64,000 nt of DNA from a virus. Below, one piece after another: positions 37,178 to 45,229 of this stretch. A model generated the notes under the pieces. It saw only the letters and a list, made by a program, of their open reading frames with translations. It did not search any database and was not told the origin of the DNA. The stretch spans positions 1 to 64,000 of the IMG/VR virus record IMGVR_UViG_3300002494_000005. The stretch is one strand, 5' to 3'. Each line of letters opens with the position of its first letter. Positions within the stretch are counted from its first letter, which is position 1. The position numbers and the translations under genes were made by a program.

Positions 37178-37461
37178 AGCGTTTGCTAGTGGCCTTGATG
37201 GTAGCCCTGGGCCTAGGAATGGCTCAGGGCTACGCCCTTGTAGAAGCGGCTACCAACGGGGCGTACCGTCTATACTTGGCTTATGACTTCTCAGTCGCGG
37301 GTTTTGTACTAAGCCCTTACACAGAAGGACGGTACGGGCCTGATGGGTATGACTTAGAGGCTGGACTTGAGTTTTACGCCCAAGACTGGAGGCTTGGTAT
37401 TGCTTGGAGCGCGCGATACGGTCTAATCGCTCGCTCAACCTGGATATTGCGCTGGAGGTAG
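37174..37461 (+). CDS. Exported small beta-rich protein
   Basis: A 95-residue protein with a clear signal peptide (MKRLLVALMVALGLGMAQG, cleavage likely after residue 18-19). The mature part is rich in alternating aromatic and small residues (YRLYLAYDF, LSPYTEGRYG, LEAGLEFYAQDWRLGIAWSA), a pattern of short outer-membrane-type beta strands. Located in the lysis cassette, it may act at the outer membrane of a diderm host as a spanin substitute. No lipobox is seen. It overlaps the previous gene by 4 nt. Confidence 0.7.
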   Translation: MKRLLVALMVALGLGMAQGYALVEAATNGAYRLYLAYDFSVAGFVLSPYTEGRYGPDGYDLEAGLEFYAQDWRLGIAWSARYGLIARSTWILRWR

Positions 37462-37462
37462 T

Positions 37463-37660
37463 ATGGCCAAGAACTGGATTCAACGTGCCATTAAGAAGCC
37501 TGGCTCGTTGCGCGCTTATGTAAAGCGCAAGTATGGCAGCGCTGGGTTTACCAAGGATGGCACCATTAAGAGAGAGGTGCTAGACCGCTTAGCCAAGCGC
37601 AACGACACCATTGGCCGCAGGGCTAGACTGGCTAAGGCGTTGCGGAGAATGAGCAAGTGA
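37463..37660 (+). CDS. Small basic conserved phage protein
   Basis: A 65-residue, very basic protein beginning MAKNWIQRAIKKPGSLRAYV and containing KRKYGSAGFTKDGTIKREVL. This arrangement (KKPG(S/A)LRA, YGxxGFTKxGTI, then RRARLAK) is a recurring small phage and prophage protein, probably nucleic-acid binding or virion-associated; function not established to my knowledge. It is the last gene of the rightward block, with ribosome binding site GGAGGTAGT. Confidence 0.8.
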   Translation: MAKNWIQRAIKKPGSLRAYVKRKYGSAGFTKDGTIKREVLDRLAKRNDTIGRRARLAKALRRMSK

Positions 37661-37664
37661 TGAC

Positions 37665-37697
37665 AGGCCGGGGGCTTAAACCCCCGGCCTTTTCGTT
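37665..37697 (+). terminator. Strong terminator ending the rightward block
   Basis: AGGCCGGGGG and CCCCCGGCCT form a 10-bp stem with a 6-nt loop, followed by TTTCGTTT. It separates convergent gene blocks and could hinder leftward polymerases as well, though no U tract exists on that strand. Confidence 0.92.
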
Positions 37698-37703
37698 TAT
37701 CGG

Positions 37704-38153
37704 CTAGAGGGCACGCGTGAGGTTAATGTAGATGCCGAGCTCTATGTTGGTCAGGTACTCCGCTAAACTAGGTAAGAGTACAGGCAGCTGGTCTTCGGTG
37801 GTTTTCAGCAAGTACGGAAACAGGCGATAAACGCCGGAAGGGTAGACAGCGGGTATGAGCACAAGGATGTAGTAGGTGTCTTCAGATGGATTCTGGCGCT
37901 TTACAAACGCCTTAGCTTCTTCGATGGCGAACTTGTAAGCCTGCTCCAGATAGTCCTCGGTCATTGGGTTGGCAAACCAACGACTGGCAGCGCGAGGGTT
38001 TACAAGCTCGCATTCGCCCTTAATCACCAAGACAGGTATCTCTTCTGGAAACACATCTCGTTCACCCTTCCAGAGTGGCCGGTACTGGCTGACAATGAGA
38101 TTAGGCTCTACTAGCTCAAAGGCTTCTCCGAGTTCAAGCGGCAACGTTTTCAT
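37704..38153 (-). CDS. Hypothetical protein, 149 aa
   Basis: Not recognised. It is a mixed alpha/beta soluble protein with VLVIKGECELVNPRAASRWF in the middle and a hydrophobic-alternating C-terminus. The stretch VIKGE is reminiscent of a nuclease ExK-like strand, but no upstream acidic partner is obvious, so no function is claimed. It is the last gene of the leftward block; its ATG (after GAGGAGGAACTAC) lies within the 3' end of the polymerase gene. Confidence 0.75.
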   Translation of the reverse strand: MKTLPLELGEAFELVEPNLIVSQYRPLWKGERDVFPEEIPVLVIKGECELVNPRAASRWFANPMTEDYLEQAYKFAIEEAKAFVKRQNPSEDTYYILVLIPAVYPSGVYRLFPYLLKTTEDQLPVLLPSLAEYLTNIELGIYINLTRAL

Positions 38154-40392
38154 GTAGTTCCTCCTCAGGTATCGGCGATTCAGCTTTGGACATGGTGCGC
38201 TTGAGTTCTGGCTCGGCGTCTAGCTTAACCCCGTTTACCTCGCGTACCATGGCCTCCAGCATAATTTGCATCACGCGCTTAGCGTGCTTGATGTTAGCTT
38301 GGACGCCTATCTCATCGTGCACTTGGTAAGCCACCCACGCGTCTAACCCTTCTTCCCTGAGCCTGCGGTCAATCTCCACAATGGCCTCTTTGACGACAAA
38401 TGCCGACAGGCCCTGGATAAGGGCGTTCTGACAAGTGCGCAAAGCGGCGTGGTATTGGCGAGACACCTCTCGGTCGTTGGCGATGATGTGAGGCCACAAC
38501 TCTTTCCTAGCCCGCCTAAGCTTTTCAGGCAGGTCTAGTCGCTTGATGTAGCCGTAGATGGGGTACTCCACGTACCCTTTCTCTTCCAGCTCCTTGTACA
38601 CTTCCTCCATCCAGGTCTTGACCCTAGGATACGCCTCAAAGTAGCCGTCAATGAGCTGCTCGGCTTCGTCTTCAGTGAAACCGAAGTTACGCACCAGAGT
38701 GTATCGCGTACCACCGTAGATGAGGGCGAAGTTAACTGTCTTGGCCTTCTGCCTGTAGTCCTTGTACTTCGCCTTAAACTCCTTGTCGTCCAAGTCTAAG
38801 CCTACCTTGAAGGCGTACCTGGCAGTGTAGGCGTGTAAGTCTCGTCCCTGGTTAAGCAAGTTGCGCATGGTTTCATCACCACTGACAGCGGCGCACATCA
38901 CAAGCTCCATGCTGGTGTAATCGGCGGTCACAAAGACGTAGCCGGGGTCAGCCTCAAAGGCCTTGCGAATGTCCACGCCTTGCAGGTATGGCTTTTCGGC
39001 CACCTCTTCAGGGAGGAGACGAGGTAGATTCTGTAGGTTGGGGTCAGAGCTAGACATACGCCCTGAGACGGTACCCACGGTGTTGAAAAACGTGTGAACG
39101 CGGCTATCGGGGTCTAGCTTTTCTATCAGAGAATCGGTGTAGGTGGACACCAACTTCTTGATGGCCTCGTACTCCAGTTTGGCCTGGATGAAGGCATAGG
39201 CGGTGTCCTTTAATTCTAAAGCCCGTCTTGGCGTGAGTTTACGCTGCAGAATGGTTTGCAGAGCAGAGCGGCTGGTAGAAGCCTCACCCGAGTCGGTGGC
39301 TTCTACCACCGGGAATCCAAGGTCTTCGAAGAGTATCTTACGAAGCTGAACGGCTGAGTTAAGCACTGTATCCAGGTTGTACACGCCCATCAGTTTTTCG
39401 GGTGGTAGCAGTTCGGCGAGGTAGCCATAAGCTTTGTTCTTAGTCTCTTCTAGCCGGTTTAGCAGAAGTTCCTTGACTTGGCGCAGATGTTCTTGATTGA
39501 CCAAAACACCACGATAAGTGGCCCTGGTCATTACGTCGTTGACGGGGAGTTCTATTTTCTGGTAAAGCTCATCGAGCTTGGGATGCATGTCCAGAAAGAC
39601 CTGGACACGTTCCCACAGGGCGTAGGTGTTCATTACGTCGTCTAGAGCGTATTCAGCTGCAATGTTTACTGGAAAGTAGCGGAAATCGTTAGGAAATGTA
39701 CCGGCGTATTCTACCAGTCCGCGAGCGCGGAGCATTCCGAACACGCTGGAGATTAGTTTGTAAAGCAGGCTATACGATACAGCGCCGCGGTGAATACTCT
39801 CCTTGAAGTAGGCGTACACCTGGTCAAGCCAGTCTTCCCTAAGCCGGTACACTCGCTTACGGTAACGCCTACCGGCCTTGTTCAAGACGTACTCAAAGTC
39901 CTCGGTGAACAGAGACAGCTGTGGTTCCACGAACGAGCTAGTCTGTTCGGTGATGCCCAACGCCGTCTTGGCCCACTCCTTCAAGCTAGAAGGATGGTTC
40001 TCGTCCATGAGGTGCAGGGCAATCATGGTGTCGTCACCGTAGGACTGCTCAAAGGGAATGCCTAGTGTCTGGGCCAACACTAGCCGGTCATAGCTAGCGT
40101 TGTGGTAGATTGGACGCACATGTTGCAGGAGCTCGGCGAGGAAGTCCTTAACGCCATCCAAGGACACGTTCTCCGGCTGGTATTCCAATCCGCCAAAGTT
40201 TTCATGGCCGACAGGAATGTAATAGCCCTCGCTTGGCGAAGAAGCGAGGGCTAGACCGACAAGACGAAACTCGGGCTTGAAGATTTCTAATCCGGTAGTC
40301 TCGGTGTCTATGGCTACTCGATTAGTTCCTTTTAGCCGTTTCAGCAGGCTGGATAGTTCCGCTGGCTTCACCACCGTGTACTTTCTGTCCAT
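38134..40392 (-). CDS. polA: DNA polymerase I, family A
   Basis: The 752-residue replicative polymerase. The 3'-5' exonuclease domain is intact by motif: Exo I VAIDTETTGLE (near 27-37), Exo II YHNASYDRL (near 92-100), Exo III YALDDVM (near 245). The polymerase domain has motif A DYTSMELVM, motif B RQKAKTVNFALIYG and motif C YQVHDEIG. There is no 5'-3' exonuclease domain. A phenylalanine occupies the O-helix selectivity position (NF in motif B), as in Taq and E. coli Pol I. ATG 40392 has GGAGGAACACT upstream. The gene begins inside the previous gene (71-nt overlap). Confidence 0.95.
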   Translation of the reverse strand: MDRKYTVVKPAELSSLLKRLKGTNRVAIDTETTGLEIFKPEFRLVGLALASSPSEGYYIPVGHENFGGLEYQPENVSLDGVKDFLAELLQHVRPIYHNASYDRLVLAQTLGIPFEQSYGDDTMIALHLMDENHPSSLKEWAKTALGITEQTSSFVEPQLSLFTEDFEYVLNKAGRRYRKRVYRLREDWLDQVYAYFKESIHRGAVSYSLLYKLISSVFGMLRARGLVEYAGTFPNDFRYFPVNIAAEYALDDVMNTYALWERVQVFLDMHPKLDELYQKIELPVNDVMTRATYRGVLVNQEHLRQVKELLLNRLEETKNKAYGYLAELLPPEKLMGVYNLDTVLNSAVQLRKILFEDLGFPVVEATDSGEASTSRSALQTILQRKLTPRRALELKDTAYAFIQAKLEYEAIKKLVSTYTDSLIEKLDPDSRVHTFFNTVGTVSGRMSSSDPNLQNLPRLLPEEVAEKPYLQGVDIRKAFEADPGYVFVTADYTSMELVMCAAVSGDETMRNLLNQGRDLHAYTARYAFKVGLDLDDKEFKAKYKDYRQKAKTVNFALIYGGTRYTLVRNFGFTEDEAEQLIDGYFEAYPRVKTWMEEVYKELEEKGYVEYPIYGYIKRLDLPEKLRRARKELWPHIIANDREVSRQYHAALRTCQNALIQGLSAFVVKEAIVEIDRRLREEGLDAWVAYQVHDEIGVQANIKHAKRVMQIMLEAMVREVNGVKLDAEPELKRTMSKAESPIPEEELHENVAA

Positions 40393-40942
40393 AGTGTTCC
40401 TCCAAGTCATCTAGGCACCAGTACCAGACACCATTAATGCGCTTAAGGCGCATGCCGTCAAGCTTACCGGCGCGATAGTCGGCTAGCAAAGTTTCCCTAG
40501 GGACACCAAGTAGTTTCGCCGCCTCCTCGCTGGTGACGTAGCGCTCTGGCTTAGCGGAATTATTAGCGCTCCGCGCTAGTTCACCGAGCACACGTCCCAT
40601 GAAAAGGTTAGAAACCGGCACAAAACCGGAAAGAACTAACCCCACCAACGCCTGGTGCAGAGGTAGCCCTTCCGGCAGGCGAAGCATGCTGGTCACCACG
40701 GCAAACCAGACTAGCAGAACACTAGACAGTGAAGCGGTGCGGGCTAGCTTGCTACCGGTAAGCACCGCCACGTAAGAGTAGTAAAGAGCAGACAAGTCTA
40801 GCCCCACCGCCACACCCAAGGCTACCCACACCGACTCTACAAAGGGAAACCCACTGCCAAACTTGCTGTAGGCTTCCCACACGTGCATAAACGACGTGAG
40901 GAGAGTCAAGGTGTAGATGCCCAAGCCTAGTCTTACCAGCAT
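40322..40942 (-). CDS. Membrane protein with C-terminal MerR/excisionase-type HTH
   Basis: A 206-residue protein with about four hydrophobic segments in residues 1-125 (YTLTLLTSFMHVW, VALGVAVGLDLSALYYSY, SLSSVLLVWFAVV, ALVGLVLSGFVPVSNLF). A helix-turn-helix domain of the excisionase/MerR-like type follows at about residues 137-185 (YVTSEEAAKLLGVPRETLL, then YRAGKLDGMRLKRINGVWYW). A membrane-tethered DNA-binding protein next to the polymerase is unusual and might anchor DNA or sense the membrane. ATG 40942 follows GGAGGTAAAA. Its last 71 nt overlap the polymerase gene in another frame. Confidence 0.8.
   Translation of the reverse strand: MLVRLGLGIYTLTLLTSFMHVWEAYSKFGSGFPFVESVWVALGVAVGLDLSALYYSYVAVLTGSKLARTASLSSVLLVWFAVVTSMLRLPEGLPLHQALVGLVLSGFVPVSNLFMGRVLGELARSANNSAKPERYVTSEEAAKLLGVPRETLLADYRAGKLDGMRLKRINGVWYWCLDDLEEHYGQKVHGGEASGTIQPAETAKRN
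40564..40578. repeat. GGA-triloop hairpin repeat (6-bp stem)
   Basis: TAGCGC-TCC-GCGCTA in the linker of the membrane/HTH protein gene (frame giving LARSA). Confidence 0.6.
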
Positions 40943-40959
40943 TTTTACCTCCATTTGAG

Positions 40960-40976
40960 AACGCGCGGAGCGCGTT
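40960..40976. repeat. GGA-triloop hairpin repeat (7-bp stem), at a stop codon
   Basis: AACGCGC-GGA-GCGCGTT in the short gap between the reductase and membrane/HTH genes. It touches the reductase stop codon and so could shape the mRNA 3' end or the next gene's translation. Confidence 0.7.
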
Positions 40977-42961
40977 TACCGTACCGGACAAGCGCCGGTA
41001 GCGCAAGAAGGGTCAAGGTCATCGTCCATGATTCCACCAAGTTCGTCGTAGAAGGCGATGTTTTCATCAAGAAGAGAAAAGTCTGGAAGCTTGGCCACCA
41101 GTTCGTTGTACTGCTCTTTAGTAATGGCCTCAAAGGGCATGAGTGGGTAGGTACTGTCGTCCTTTGGCAGGAACGAGACGGCGACATAGTCGTCCCAATT
41201 TTCCAGAAGCCAGTCTACCACCTGTTCTTTCTCTTCTGGCGAGACGTAGATGGTGACGCTGGTGTTGTGCTGAGTGTAAACAGAGTTTACCAGCCGGTAC
41301 CGCTCTAGTTGTTCGATGGCGGTGTAATCGTGGGCTTTACGTTTAGCCGAGGTTTTGACGGGAAACTCAAAGACCCAAACGTCAGCGGACTCAAGAGAGT
41401 CGTAGCCCACCTCAGGTTTGGGCTCCATACCCAAGGCGCGGAGCGCCTGAGCTACCGAGTCGTGCTTGTTAATCCTAACACGCCTGATGTAGTACGGTGA
41501 GTAAGCCGGATGAACACCGCTGGAAGTTCCGGCCAGAAGGCTAAGCGTTCCTTCAGGCTTGACAGTAGTCACCAACCTAGGCCTAGGAATGCCCAAATAG
41601 TCGGCGTACTCCCTAGCCGCCGTAACGGCTACGTCTCGCATCCAACCGAGAATGTTAGCAAGAGAATGCTCAGGTAAATTGAGCAGGTTAATGAAGTCGT
41701 CAAGACCGGTAAAGCTGACGCCGACAAGCCTGTCTTCGTCCTGCACCTTCTGCCAGTCCTGAAGCGTTTCATGAAACTGGGCAAAAGTGATTCTGACGGC
41801 GTGCCTGGCCAGCGTGCGGATGGTATTCATTAGCTTAGGCTTATTTAGCTTACCGTCCTCAACGTGGGCTGGTAGGCTAACGGTGACCAAGTTACACACG
41901 CCTTTGTTCCGCAACAGAATTTCCGCGCATGGGTTTAGCCCACGGAAGTCCGACCTGCGCTTTTTGGCGGCTTGCTCATTGACGAAACCCGGCTCACCAT
42001 ACTGCAAGATGGCGTCGAAGAAAGTAAGCAAGGTGTCTCGGTCAGGCTTCTCGGAGAACAAGACCGAGTTGTTGGACTGTGACCTCCACGGAGCGTTTTG
42101 CCACCAGGCACCGGTCTTGGCAGCGACAAAGGCTGAGCTGTTCCAGTCGCCGAGGGCAATCTGAGCGCTACGCCGTGTACCGCCGGCCACTACCATCCTG
42201 CCGATAAGGTTAGCGATGTCCAAGGCTTTGACGTCAGTCCAGCCTTCAGAATTGTTATTGCCAAGAATTAAAGCGGCGTTGATGAAGAAGTCCTCAAGTG
42301 GACCAGGACCAGAAGCGAAGCCGCCAAAACGCTTGAGAGGACTACCTAGTGGCCTGACAGAGTTCATGTTGATGTGCAAGAGCTCAAGGTTACGGTTTCC
42401 AAGAAGGTTTAAGAACAGCTGCACCGCCTCTGCCCAGCCTTCCCTGGAATCTCCCACCACCAAAGTAGCTTCCCTACCGTTACGCTTGACGAAGCTATGT
42501 TCGGTGTAAAGCGGGTGCGTAAACCCATAAAACTCGTATGGGTAGACGTGAAGCTTGGGAACTCTGCGGATGGGAAGGTTGGTGTTAAGGGCTTCCACAT
42601 TATCCTTGGTAACTCGGAATCCTACTCCGGCCCCGGACATGAGCAAGATGACCAAGTCGTAGAAGTCTTTGCCTGTCCTCAAGTCGGTGAAAGCGCAGTT
42701 GTAGTTTGCTTGACCGTTATGGGTTATAAAGTCGGTACCACCAGCCCACAGAGTCCTACCGGCTACAAAGCCCCGCAGTTCCATGAGCGTGTTACGCAAG
42801 GACTCGGCTTCGCCGGGCTCAGTAGGAGCTAGGCTGGTGGAGTAGCGGACAACACGGTCCACAACTTCTGGCCAATTCTCCCTGGTACCGTCTAGTTTCT
42901 TGCGGCTGTAAGTCCTGTAGAACACAACCTTACCGAGCGGATTGTTCTTGAACGCGTCCAT
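40976..42961 (-). CDS. nrdJ: Ribonucleotide reductase, class II (B12-dependent, monomeric)
   Basis: The 661-residue product resembles monomeric adenosylcobalamin-dependent ribonucleoside-triphosphate reductases (Lactobacillus leichmannii type). Near residue 90 it has NYNCAFTDL with one redox cysteine and LLMSGAGVGFRV. NPCAEIL carries the thiyl-radical cysteine and catalytic glutamate, GVCNLVTVSL the second redox cysteine, and the C-terminal CATGAC is the mobile cysteine pair. It converts ribonucleotides to deoxyribonucleotides for phage DNA synthesis without oxygen and without a second subunit. ATG 42961 follows GGAGGTGTGC; GTG 42967 lies in that site. A terminator lies just upstream. Confidence 0.95.
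   Translation of the reverse strand: MDAFKNNPLGKVVFYRTYSRKKLDGTRENWPEVVDRVVRYSTSLAPTEPGEAESLRNTLMELRGFVAGRTLWAGGTDFITHNGQANYNCAFTDLRTGKDFYDLVILLMSGAGVGFRVTKDNVEALNTNLPIRRVPKLHVYPYEFYGFTHPLYTEHSFVKRNGREATLVVGDSREGWAEAVQLFLNLLGNRNLELLHINMNSVRPLGSPLKRFGGFASGPGPLEDFFINAALILGNNNSEGWTDVKALDIANLIGRMVVAGGTRRSAQIALGDWNSSAFVAAKTGAWWQNAPWRSQSNNSVLFSEKPDRDTLLTFFDAILQYGEPGFVNEQAAKKRRSDFRGLNPCAEILLRNKGVCNLVTVSLPAHVEDGKLNKPKLMNTIRTLARHAVRITFAQFHETLQDWQKVQDEDRLVGVSFTGLDDFINLLNLPEHSLANILGWMRDVAVTAAREYADYLGIPRPRLVTTVKPEGTLSLLAGTSSGVHPAYSPYYIRRVRINKHDSVAQALRALGMEPKPEVGYDSLESADVWVFEFPVKTSAKRKAHDYTAIEQLERYRLVNSVYTQHNTSVTIYVSPEEKEQVVDWLLENWDDYVAVSFLPKDDSTYPLMPFEAITKEQYNELVAKLPDFSLLDENIAFYDELGGIMDDDLDPSCATGACPVR
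41434..41448. repeat. GGA-triloop hairpin repeat (6-bp stem)
   Basis: AGGCGC-GGA-GCGCCT inside the reductase gene (frame giving ALRAL). Confidence 0.6.
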
Positions 42962-42973
42962 GCACACCTCCGA

Positions 42974-43006
42974 AACAAAAAACGCCTAGGAGTTAGTCCC
43001 CTAGGC
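42974..43006 (-). terminator. Intrinsic terminator between thyX and nrdJ
   Basis: Read leftward, GCCTAGG and CCTAGGC (7 bp, 9-nt loop) are followed by GTTTTTTG. It lies 13 bp before the reductase start, so nrdJ needs read-through or its own promoter, which I do not see clearly. A second 7-bp hairpin (GTGGGCC/GGCCCAC, 43025-43050) precedes it. Confidence 0.8.
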
Positions 43007-43064
43007 AACCAGTTAGACAGGGTGGTGGGCCACTTAAGCTAGCGGCCCACACACCGGACAAGTG

Positions 43065-43814
43065 TCAGCCTTTTTGCGCGTATAGTTCCTCCCACACAGC
43101 TATCGTCACCGGTATTAAAGGCCGGATGAGGTTAAGTATTGCTATAGCGTATTGCCTAATCTCCCACTGAGCGTGAGAGTCTAGGCGTAGCTTCAGGAAG
43201 TGCAGGAGGTTCCTCAGGTCCTGCTTCCAGTAGAACTGGGTGTACACGCTGATGGGCAGGACCATCCTGGCCATTTCTCTGGCTACACCAGCGTCTAGCA
43301 AAGCCTGATACGCCTTGTAAGCGTACTCCAAGGCTTCAGTGTAAGCGTCTGTAGCGTAAGCGTTAGTGAGCGGGTCTAATTGCCCGATACTACCCTGCTT
43401 GTTTTCGGTGTCCTGTAGTCTCCAAACCTCGGGCACGTAGAACTCATCTTCAATTACCGAATACCGGCCAGAAATTTCGTTTACATTGCCAGTGCGGTGA
43501 CGAAACCACTGCCTGGCTACAAATATTGGAGCTTTCACGTGGAACTTGAATTCCACCATCTCGAACGGTGACCAGTGTTCGTGCTGTAGTAAGTAGCGGA
43601 TGAGTTTTTCATCATCGCGTACCGTCTTAGTACCTTTCCCGTAGGACACTCTAGCCGCGCGCACTATCTGCGTGTCTAGAGTCATGCCTTCGGGAATAAT
43701 CCTGGCATTGACCGCCATATGGTCGTCGTAACCGTATGGCGAGGTGTCTATTAGGTCAACGCCATAGCCTACTAGGCGTACAAAGCCCCTGTCAAGAACA
43801 GGAATCTCTTCCAT
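43065..43814 (-). CDS. thyX: Flavin-dependent thymidylate synthase ThyX
   Basis: The 249-residue product has the ThyX signature RHRTGNVNEISGRYS (near residues 105-120). It also has the family features HEHWSPFEMVEFKFHVKAP before it and LRNLLHFLKLRLDSHAQWEIR near the C-terminus. It methylates dUMP to dTMP using FAD, NADPH and methylenetetrahydrofolate. Together with the reductase, kinase and deaminase it forms a dNTP-supply set. Its ATG overlaps the stop of the upstream zinc-ribbon gene (TGATG). Confidence 0.96.
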   Translation of the reverse strand: MEEIPVLDRGFVRLVGYGVDLIDTSPYGYDDHMAVNARIIPEGMTLDTQIVRAARVSYGKGTKTVRDDEKLIRYLLQHEHWSPFEMVEFKFHVKAPIFVARQWFRHRTGNVNEISGRYSVIEDEFYVPEVWRLQDTENKQGSIGQLDPLTNAYATDAYTEALEYAYKAYQALLDAGVAREMARMVLPISVYTQFYWKQDLRNLLHFLKLRLDSHAQWEIRQYAIAILNLIRPLIPVTIAVWEELYAQKG

Positions 43815-44026
43815 CACTTTTTCTTCCCCCTTATCTTAGCGTCTATTCTCCTGGCAGCTTCAGCCAGCTCCGGATTGGATTCGACTACCCAATCCGAGTC
43901 CCAGTCGACATACACGTTGCAGGCCTCACACTTATACAAGGCCCAATAGCGGGGGTGATAGATTAATTTCATCTCACCCCCGCATTGGGGACACGGGACG
44001 GTCTGGACTAAGTACTTAAAGCTCAT
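43814..44026 (-). CDS. Small zinc-ribbon protein
   Basis: A 70-residue protein with two CxxC knuckles (CPQC and CEAC, about residues 12-35), a classic zinc ribbon, then an acidic and a basic helix (PELAEAARRIDAKIRGKKK). Such phage zinc ribbons often bind nucleic acid or RNA polymerase; function unknown here. ATG 44026 overlaps the preceding stop (ATGA); a longer start at 44053 lies inside the upstream gene. Confidence 0.8.
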   Translation of the reverse strand: MSFKYLVQTVPCPQCGGEMKLIYHPRYWALYKCEACNVYVDWDSDWVVESNPELAEAARRIDAKIRGKKK

Positions 44027-44541
44027 GAGTAAGCGAACATGATGGCGTGCCAAAGCGCCCTTACACGACTTCTTAAAGCCTCCACGTCACCATCATTGAC
44101 CAGCGTGGCGTGTACCAACCCTCGCTCCTTAAGACGCGCTAGGTTCTCAGCTTCACGCGGCTCCGCCGCTTCTACACCGGGTCTATACACCTCCACAATC
44201 ACTCCACCGGACTTTACCCACCATTCAGCCTCCTTGAGGTCAAAGACACGGGTATTGACCAGAAATGGTTCTGGCTCACACAAGGCCTTAAAGGCCTCTA
44301 GAAACTCGTCGTAGTGTTCGTATCCATGGCTGACCAAGAAAGGGCGAATGCGCTCTTTCTCGGAACGGTCGGTGGTGAAAGCGCTTATGCCTAGGTTCTC
44401 ACGCAAGTACTGGTCTGCGGAGCGCTTGATTAAGTCTCCCATGCTGACCAGTTTCAGCCTAGGCTCTAATTCTTGAAGCGTGCTTGCTACAAGATTCTTA
44501 CCGCTTTCGGCGTAACCAGTTAAGCCAACCCAGACTCGCAT
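44023..44541 (-). CDS. Deoxynucleoside monophosphate kinase-like P-loop protein
   Basis: The 172-residue product has an N-terminal P-loop (VGLTGYAESGKNLVA, residues 4-18), then VSMGDLIKR and LREN, and a later strand VIVEVYRP. This pattern is like phage dNMP kinases of the T4 gp1/T5 type. It would phosphorylate dNMPs in the dNTP-supply pathway with ThyX and the reductase. ATG 44541 is chosen because the P-loop begins right after it; the in-frame TTG 44562 overlaps the upstream gene. No strong ribosome binding site is seen. Confidence 0.8.
   Translation of the reverse strand: MRVWVGLTGYAESGKNLVASTLQELEPRLKLVSMGDLIKRSADQYLRENLGISAFTTDRSEKERIRPFLVSHGYEHYDEFLEAFKALCEPEPFLVNTRVFDLKEAEWWVKSGGVIVEVYRPGVEAAEPREAENLARLKERGLVHATLVNDGDVEALRSRVRALWHAIMFAYS
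44157..44169. repeat. GGA-triloop hairpin repeat
   Basis: GCGGC-TCC-GCCGC in the kinase gene (frame giving AAEPR on the coding strand, as at 9665). Confidence 0.5.
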
Positions 44542-44548
44542 AGTAATT

Positions 44549-44920
44549 TCAGGCTTGCACAAGCGAAGTAAAGCTGTCAGTAAACAACGAAGACTCGCTA
44601 ATCAAGTCGTACTTACCGTTGGCGTACTTAAGCACGGCGTACCTCTGACTAGGCCCCATAGGAGCGTACATGCCAACTAGAAGGGCAGCGCGTTTGACCA
44701 AGTCCACCGGCAGCCCATTCTTCTCCGCCGACTTTTCTATCGGTACATTGTCTAAGACGTCACGCATCACATTGGTAAACCCACGGACAAAGTCTGTTAG
44801 TTCTTCGTAGCTAGAAAACACAGCTAACACGGTTCCGTACACAGACGGGTAAACCGTGTTTTCGCTAGTTTCCTTGACCATTTGAGGGTAACCTAGCATC
44901 AGCATGTAAACGTCAGACAT
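44549..44920 (-). CDS. Hypothetical protein, 123 aa
   Basis: Not recognised. A soluble, mostly helical protein with a beta-strand start (VYMLMLGYP) and no motif I can name. It has a good ribosome binding site (GAGGAGGTGCT) and lies between an exported or membrane protein gene and the kinase gene in the same operon. Confidence 0.75.
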   Translation of the reverse strand: MSDVYMLMLGYPQMVKETSENTVYPSVYGTVLAVFSSYEELTDFVRGFTNVMRDVLDNVPIEKSAEKNGLPVDLVKRAALLVGMYAPMGPSQRYAVLKYANGKYDLISESSLFTDSFTSLVQA

Positions 44921-44929
44921 AGCACCTCC

Positions 44930-45229
44930 TCACTTGACTCGTGTCTCGCCTAAGAGGCGAAACTTGCCGTAGTCGTCTGGACCATACACCGACACGTACA
45001 AGCCACCGTCTTTGACGCTTAGGGTGCAGGTAAAGTCGTAAACGGAACCCCAGCCATAGTGAATGATGGCTTGAGCGCAAGCGGTGACCAAGTCGTGGTC
45101 CATGTACACCACTGGCCGTATAGCCAGCTGACTAGACTGCGCGGTCTTCTTGTCGTTCAGACAGAAGTACGTCCACAGCGCGTTTGCGAACACCATGAGC
45201 CCTAAAAGCAACAACCAGCGGTTTGCCAT
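44930..45229 (-). CDS. Small membrane-anchored protein
   Basis: A 99-residue protein with an N-terminal membrane segment or signal anchor (RWLLLLGLMVFANALWTYFC, residues 3-22) and a soluble C-terminal domain with a beta-hairpin pattern (LYVSVYGPDDYGKFRLLGET). Function unknown. Its start, after GGAGACTCA, lies inside the end of the previous gene: a 98-nt overlap in different frames. Confidence 0.7.
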   Translation of the reverse strand: MANRWLLLLGLMVFANALWTYFCLNDKKTAQSSQLAIRPVVYMDHDLVTACAQAIIHYGWGSVYDFTCTLSVKDGGLYVSVYGPDDYGKFRLLGETRVK

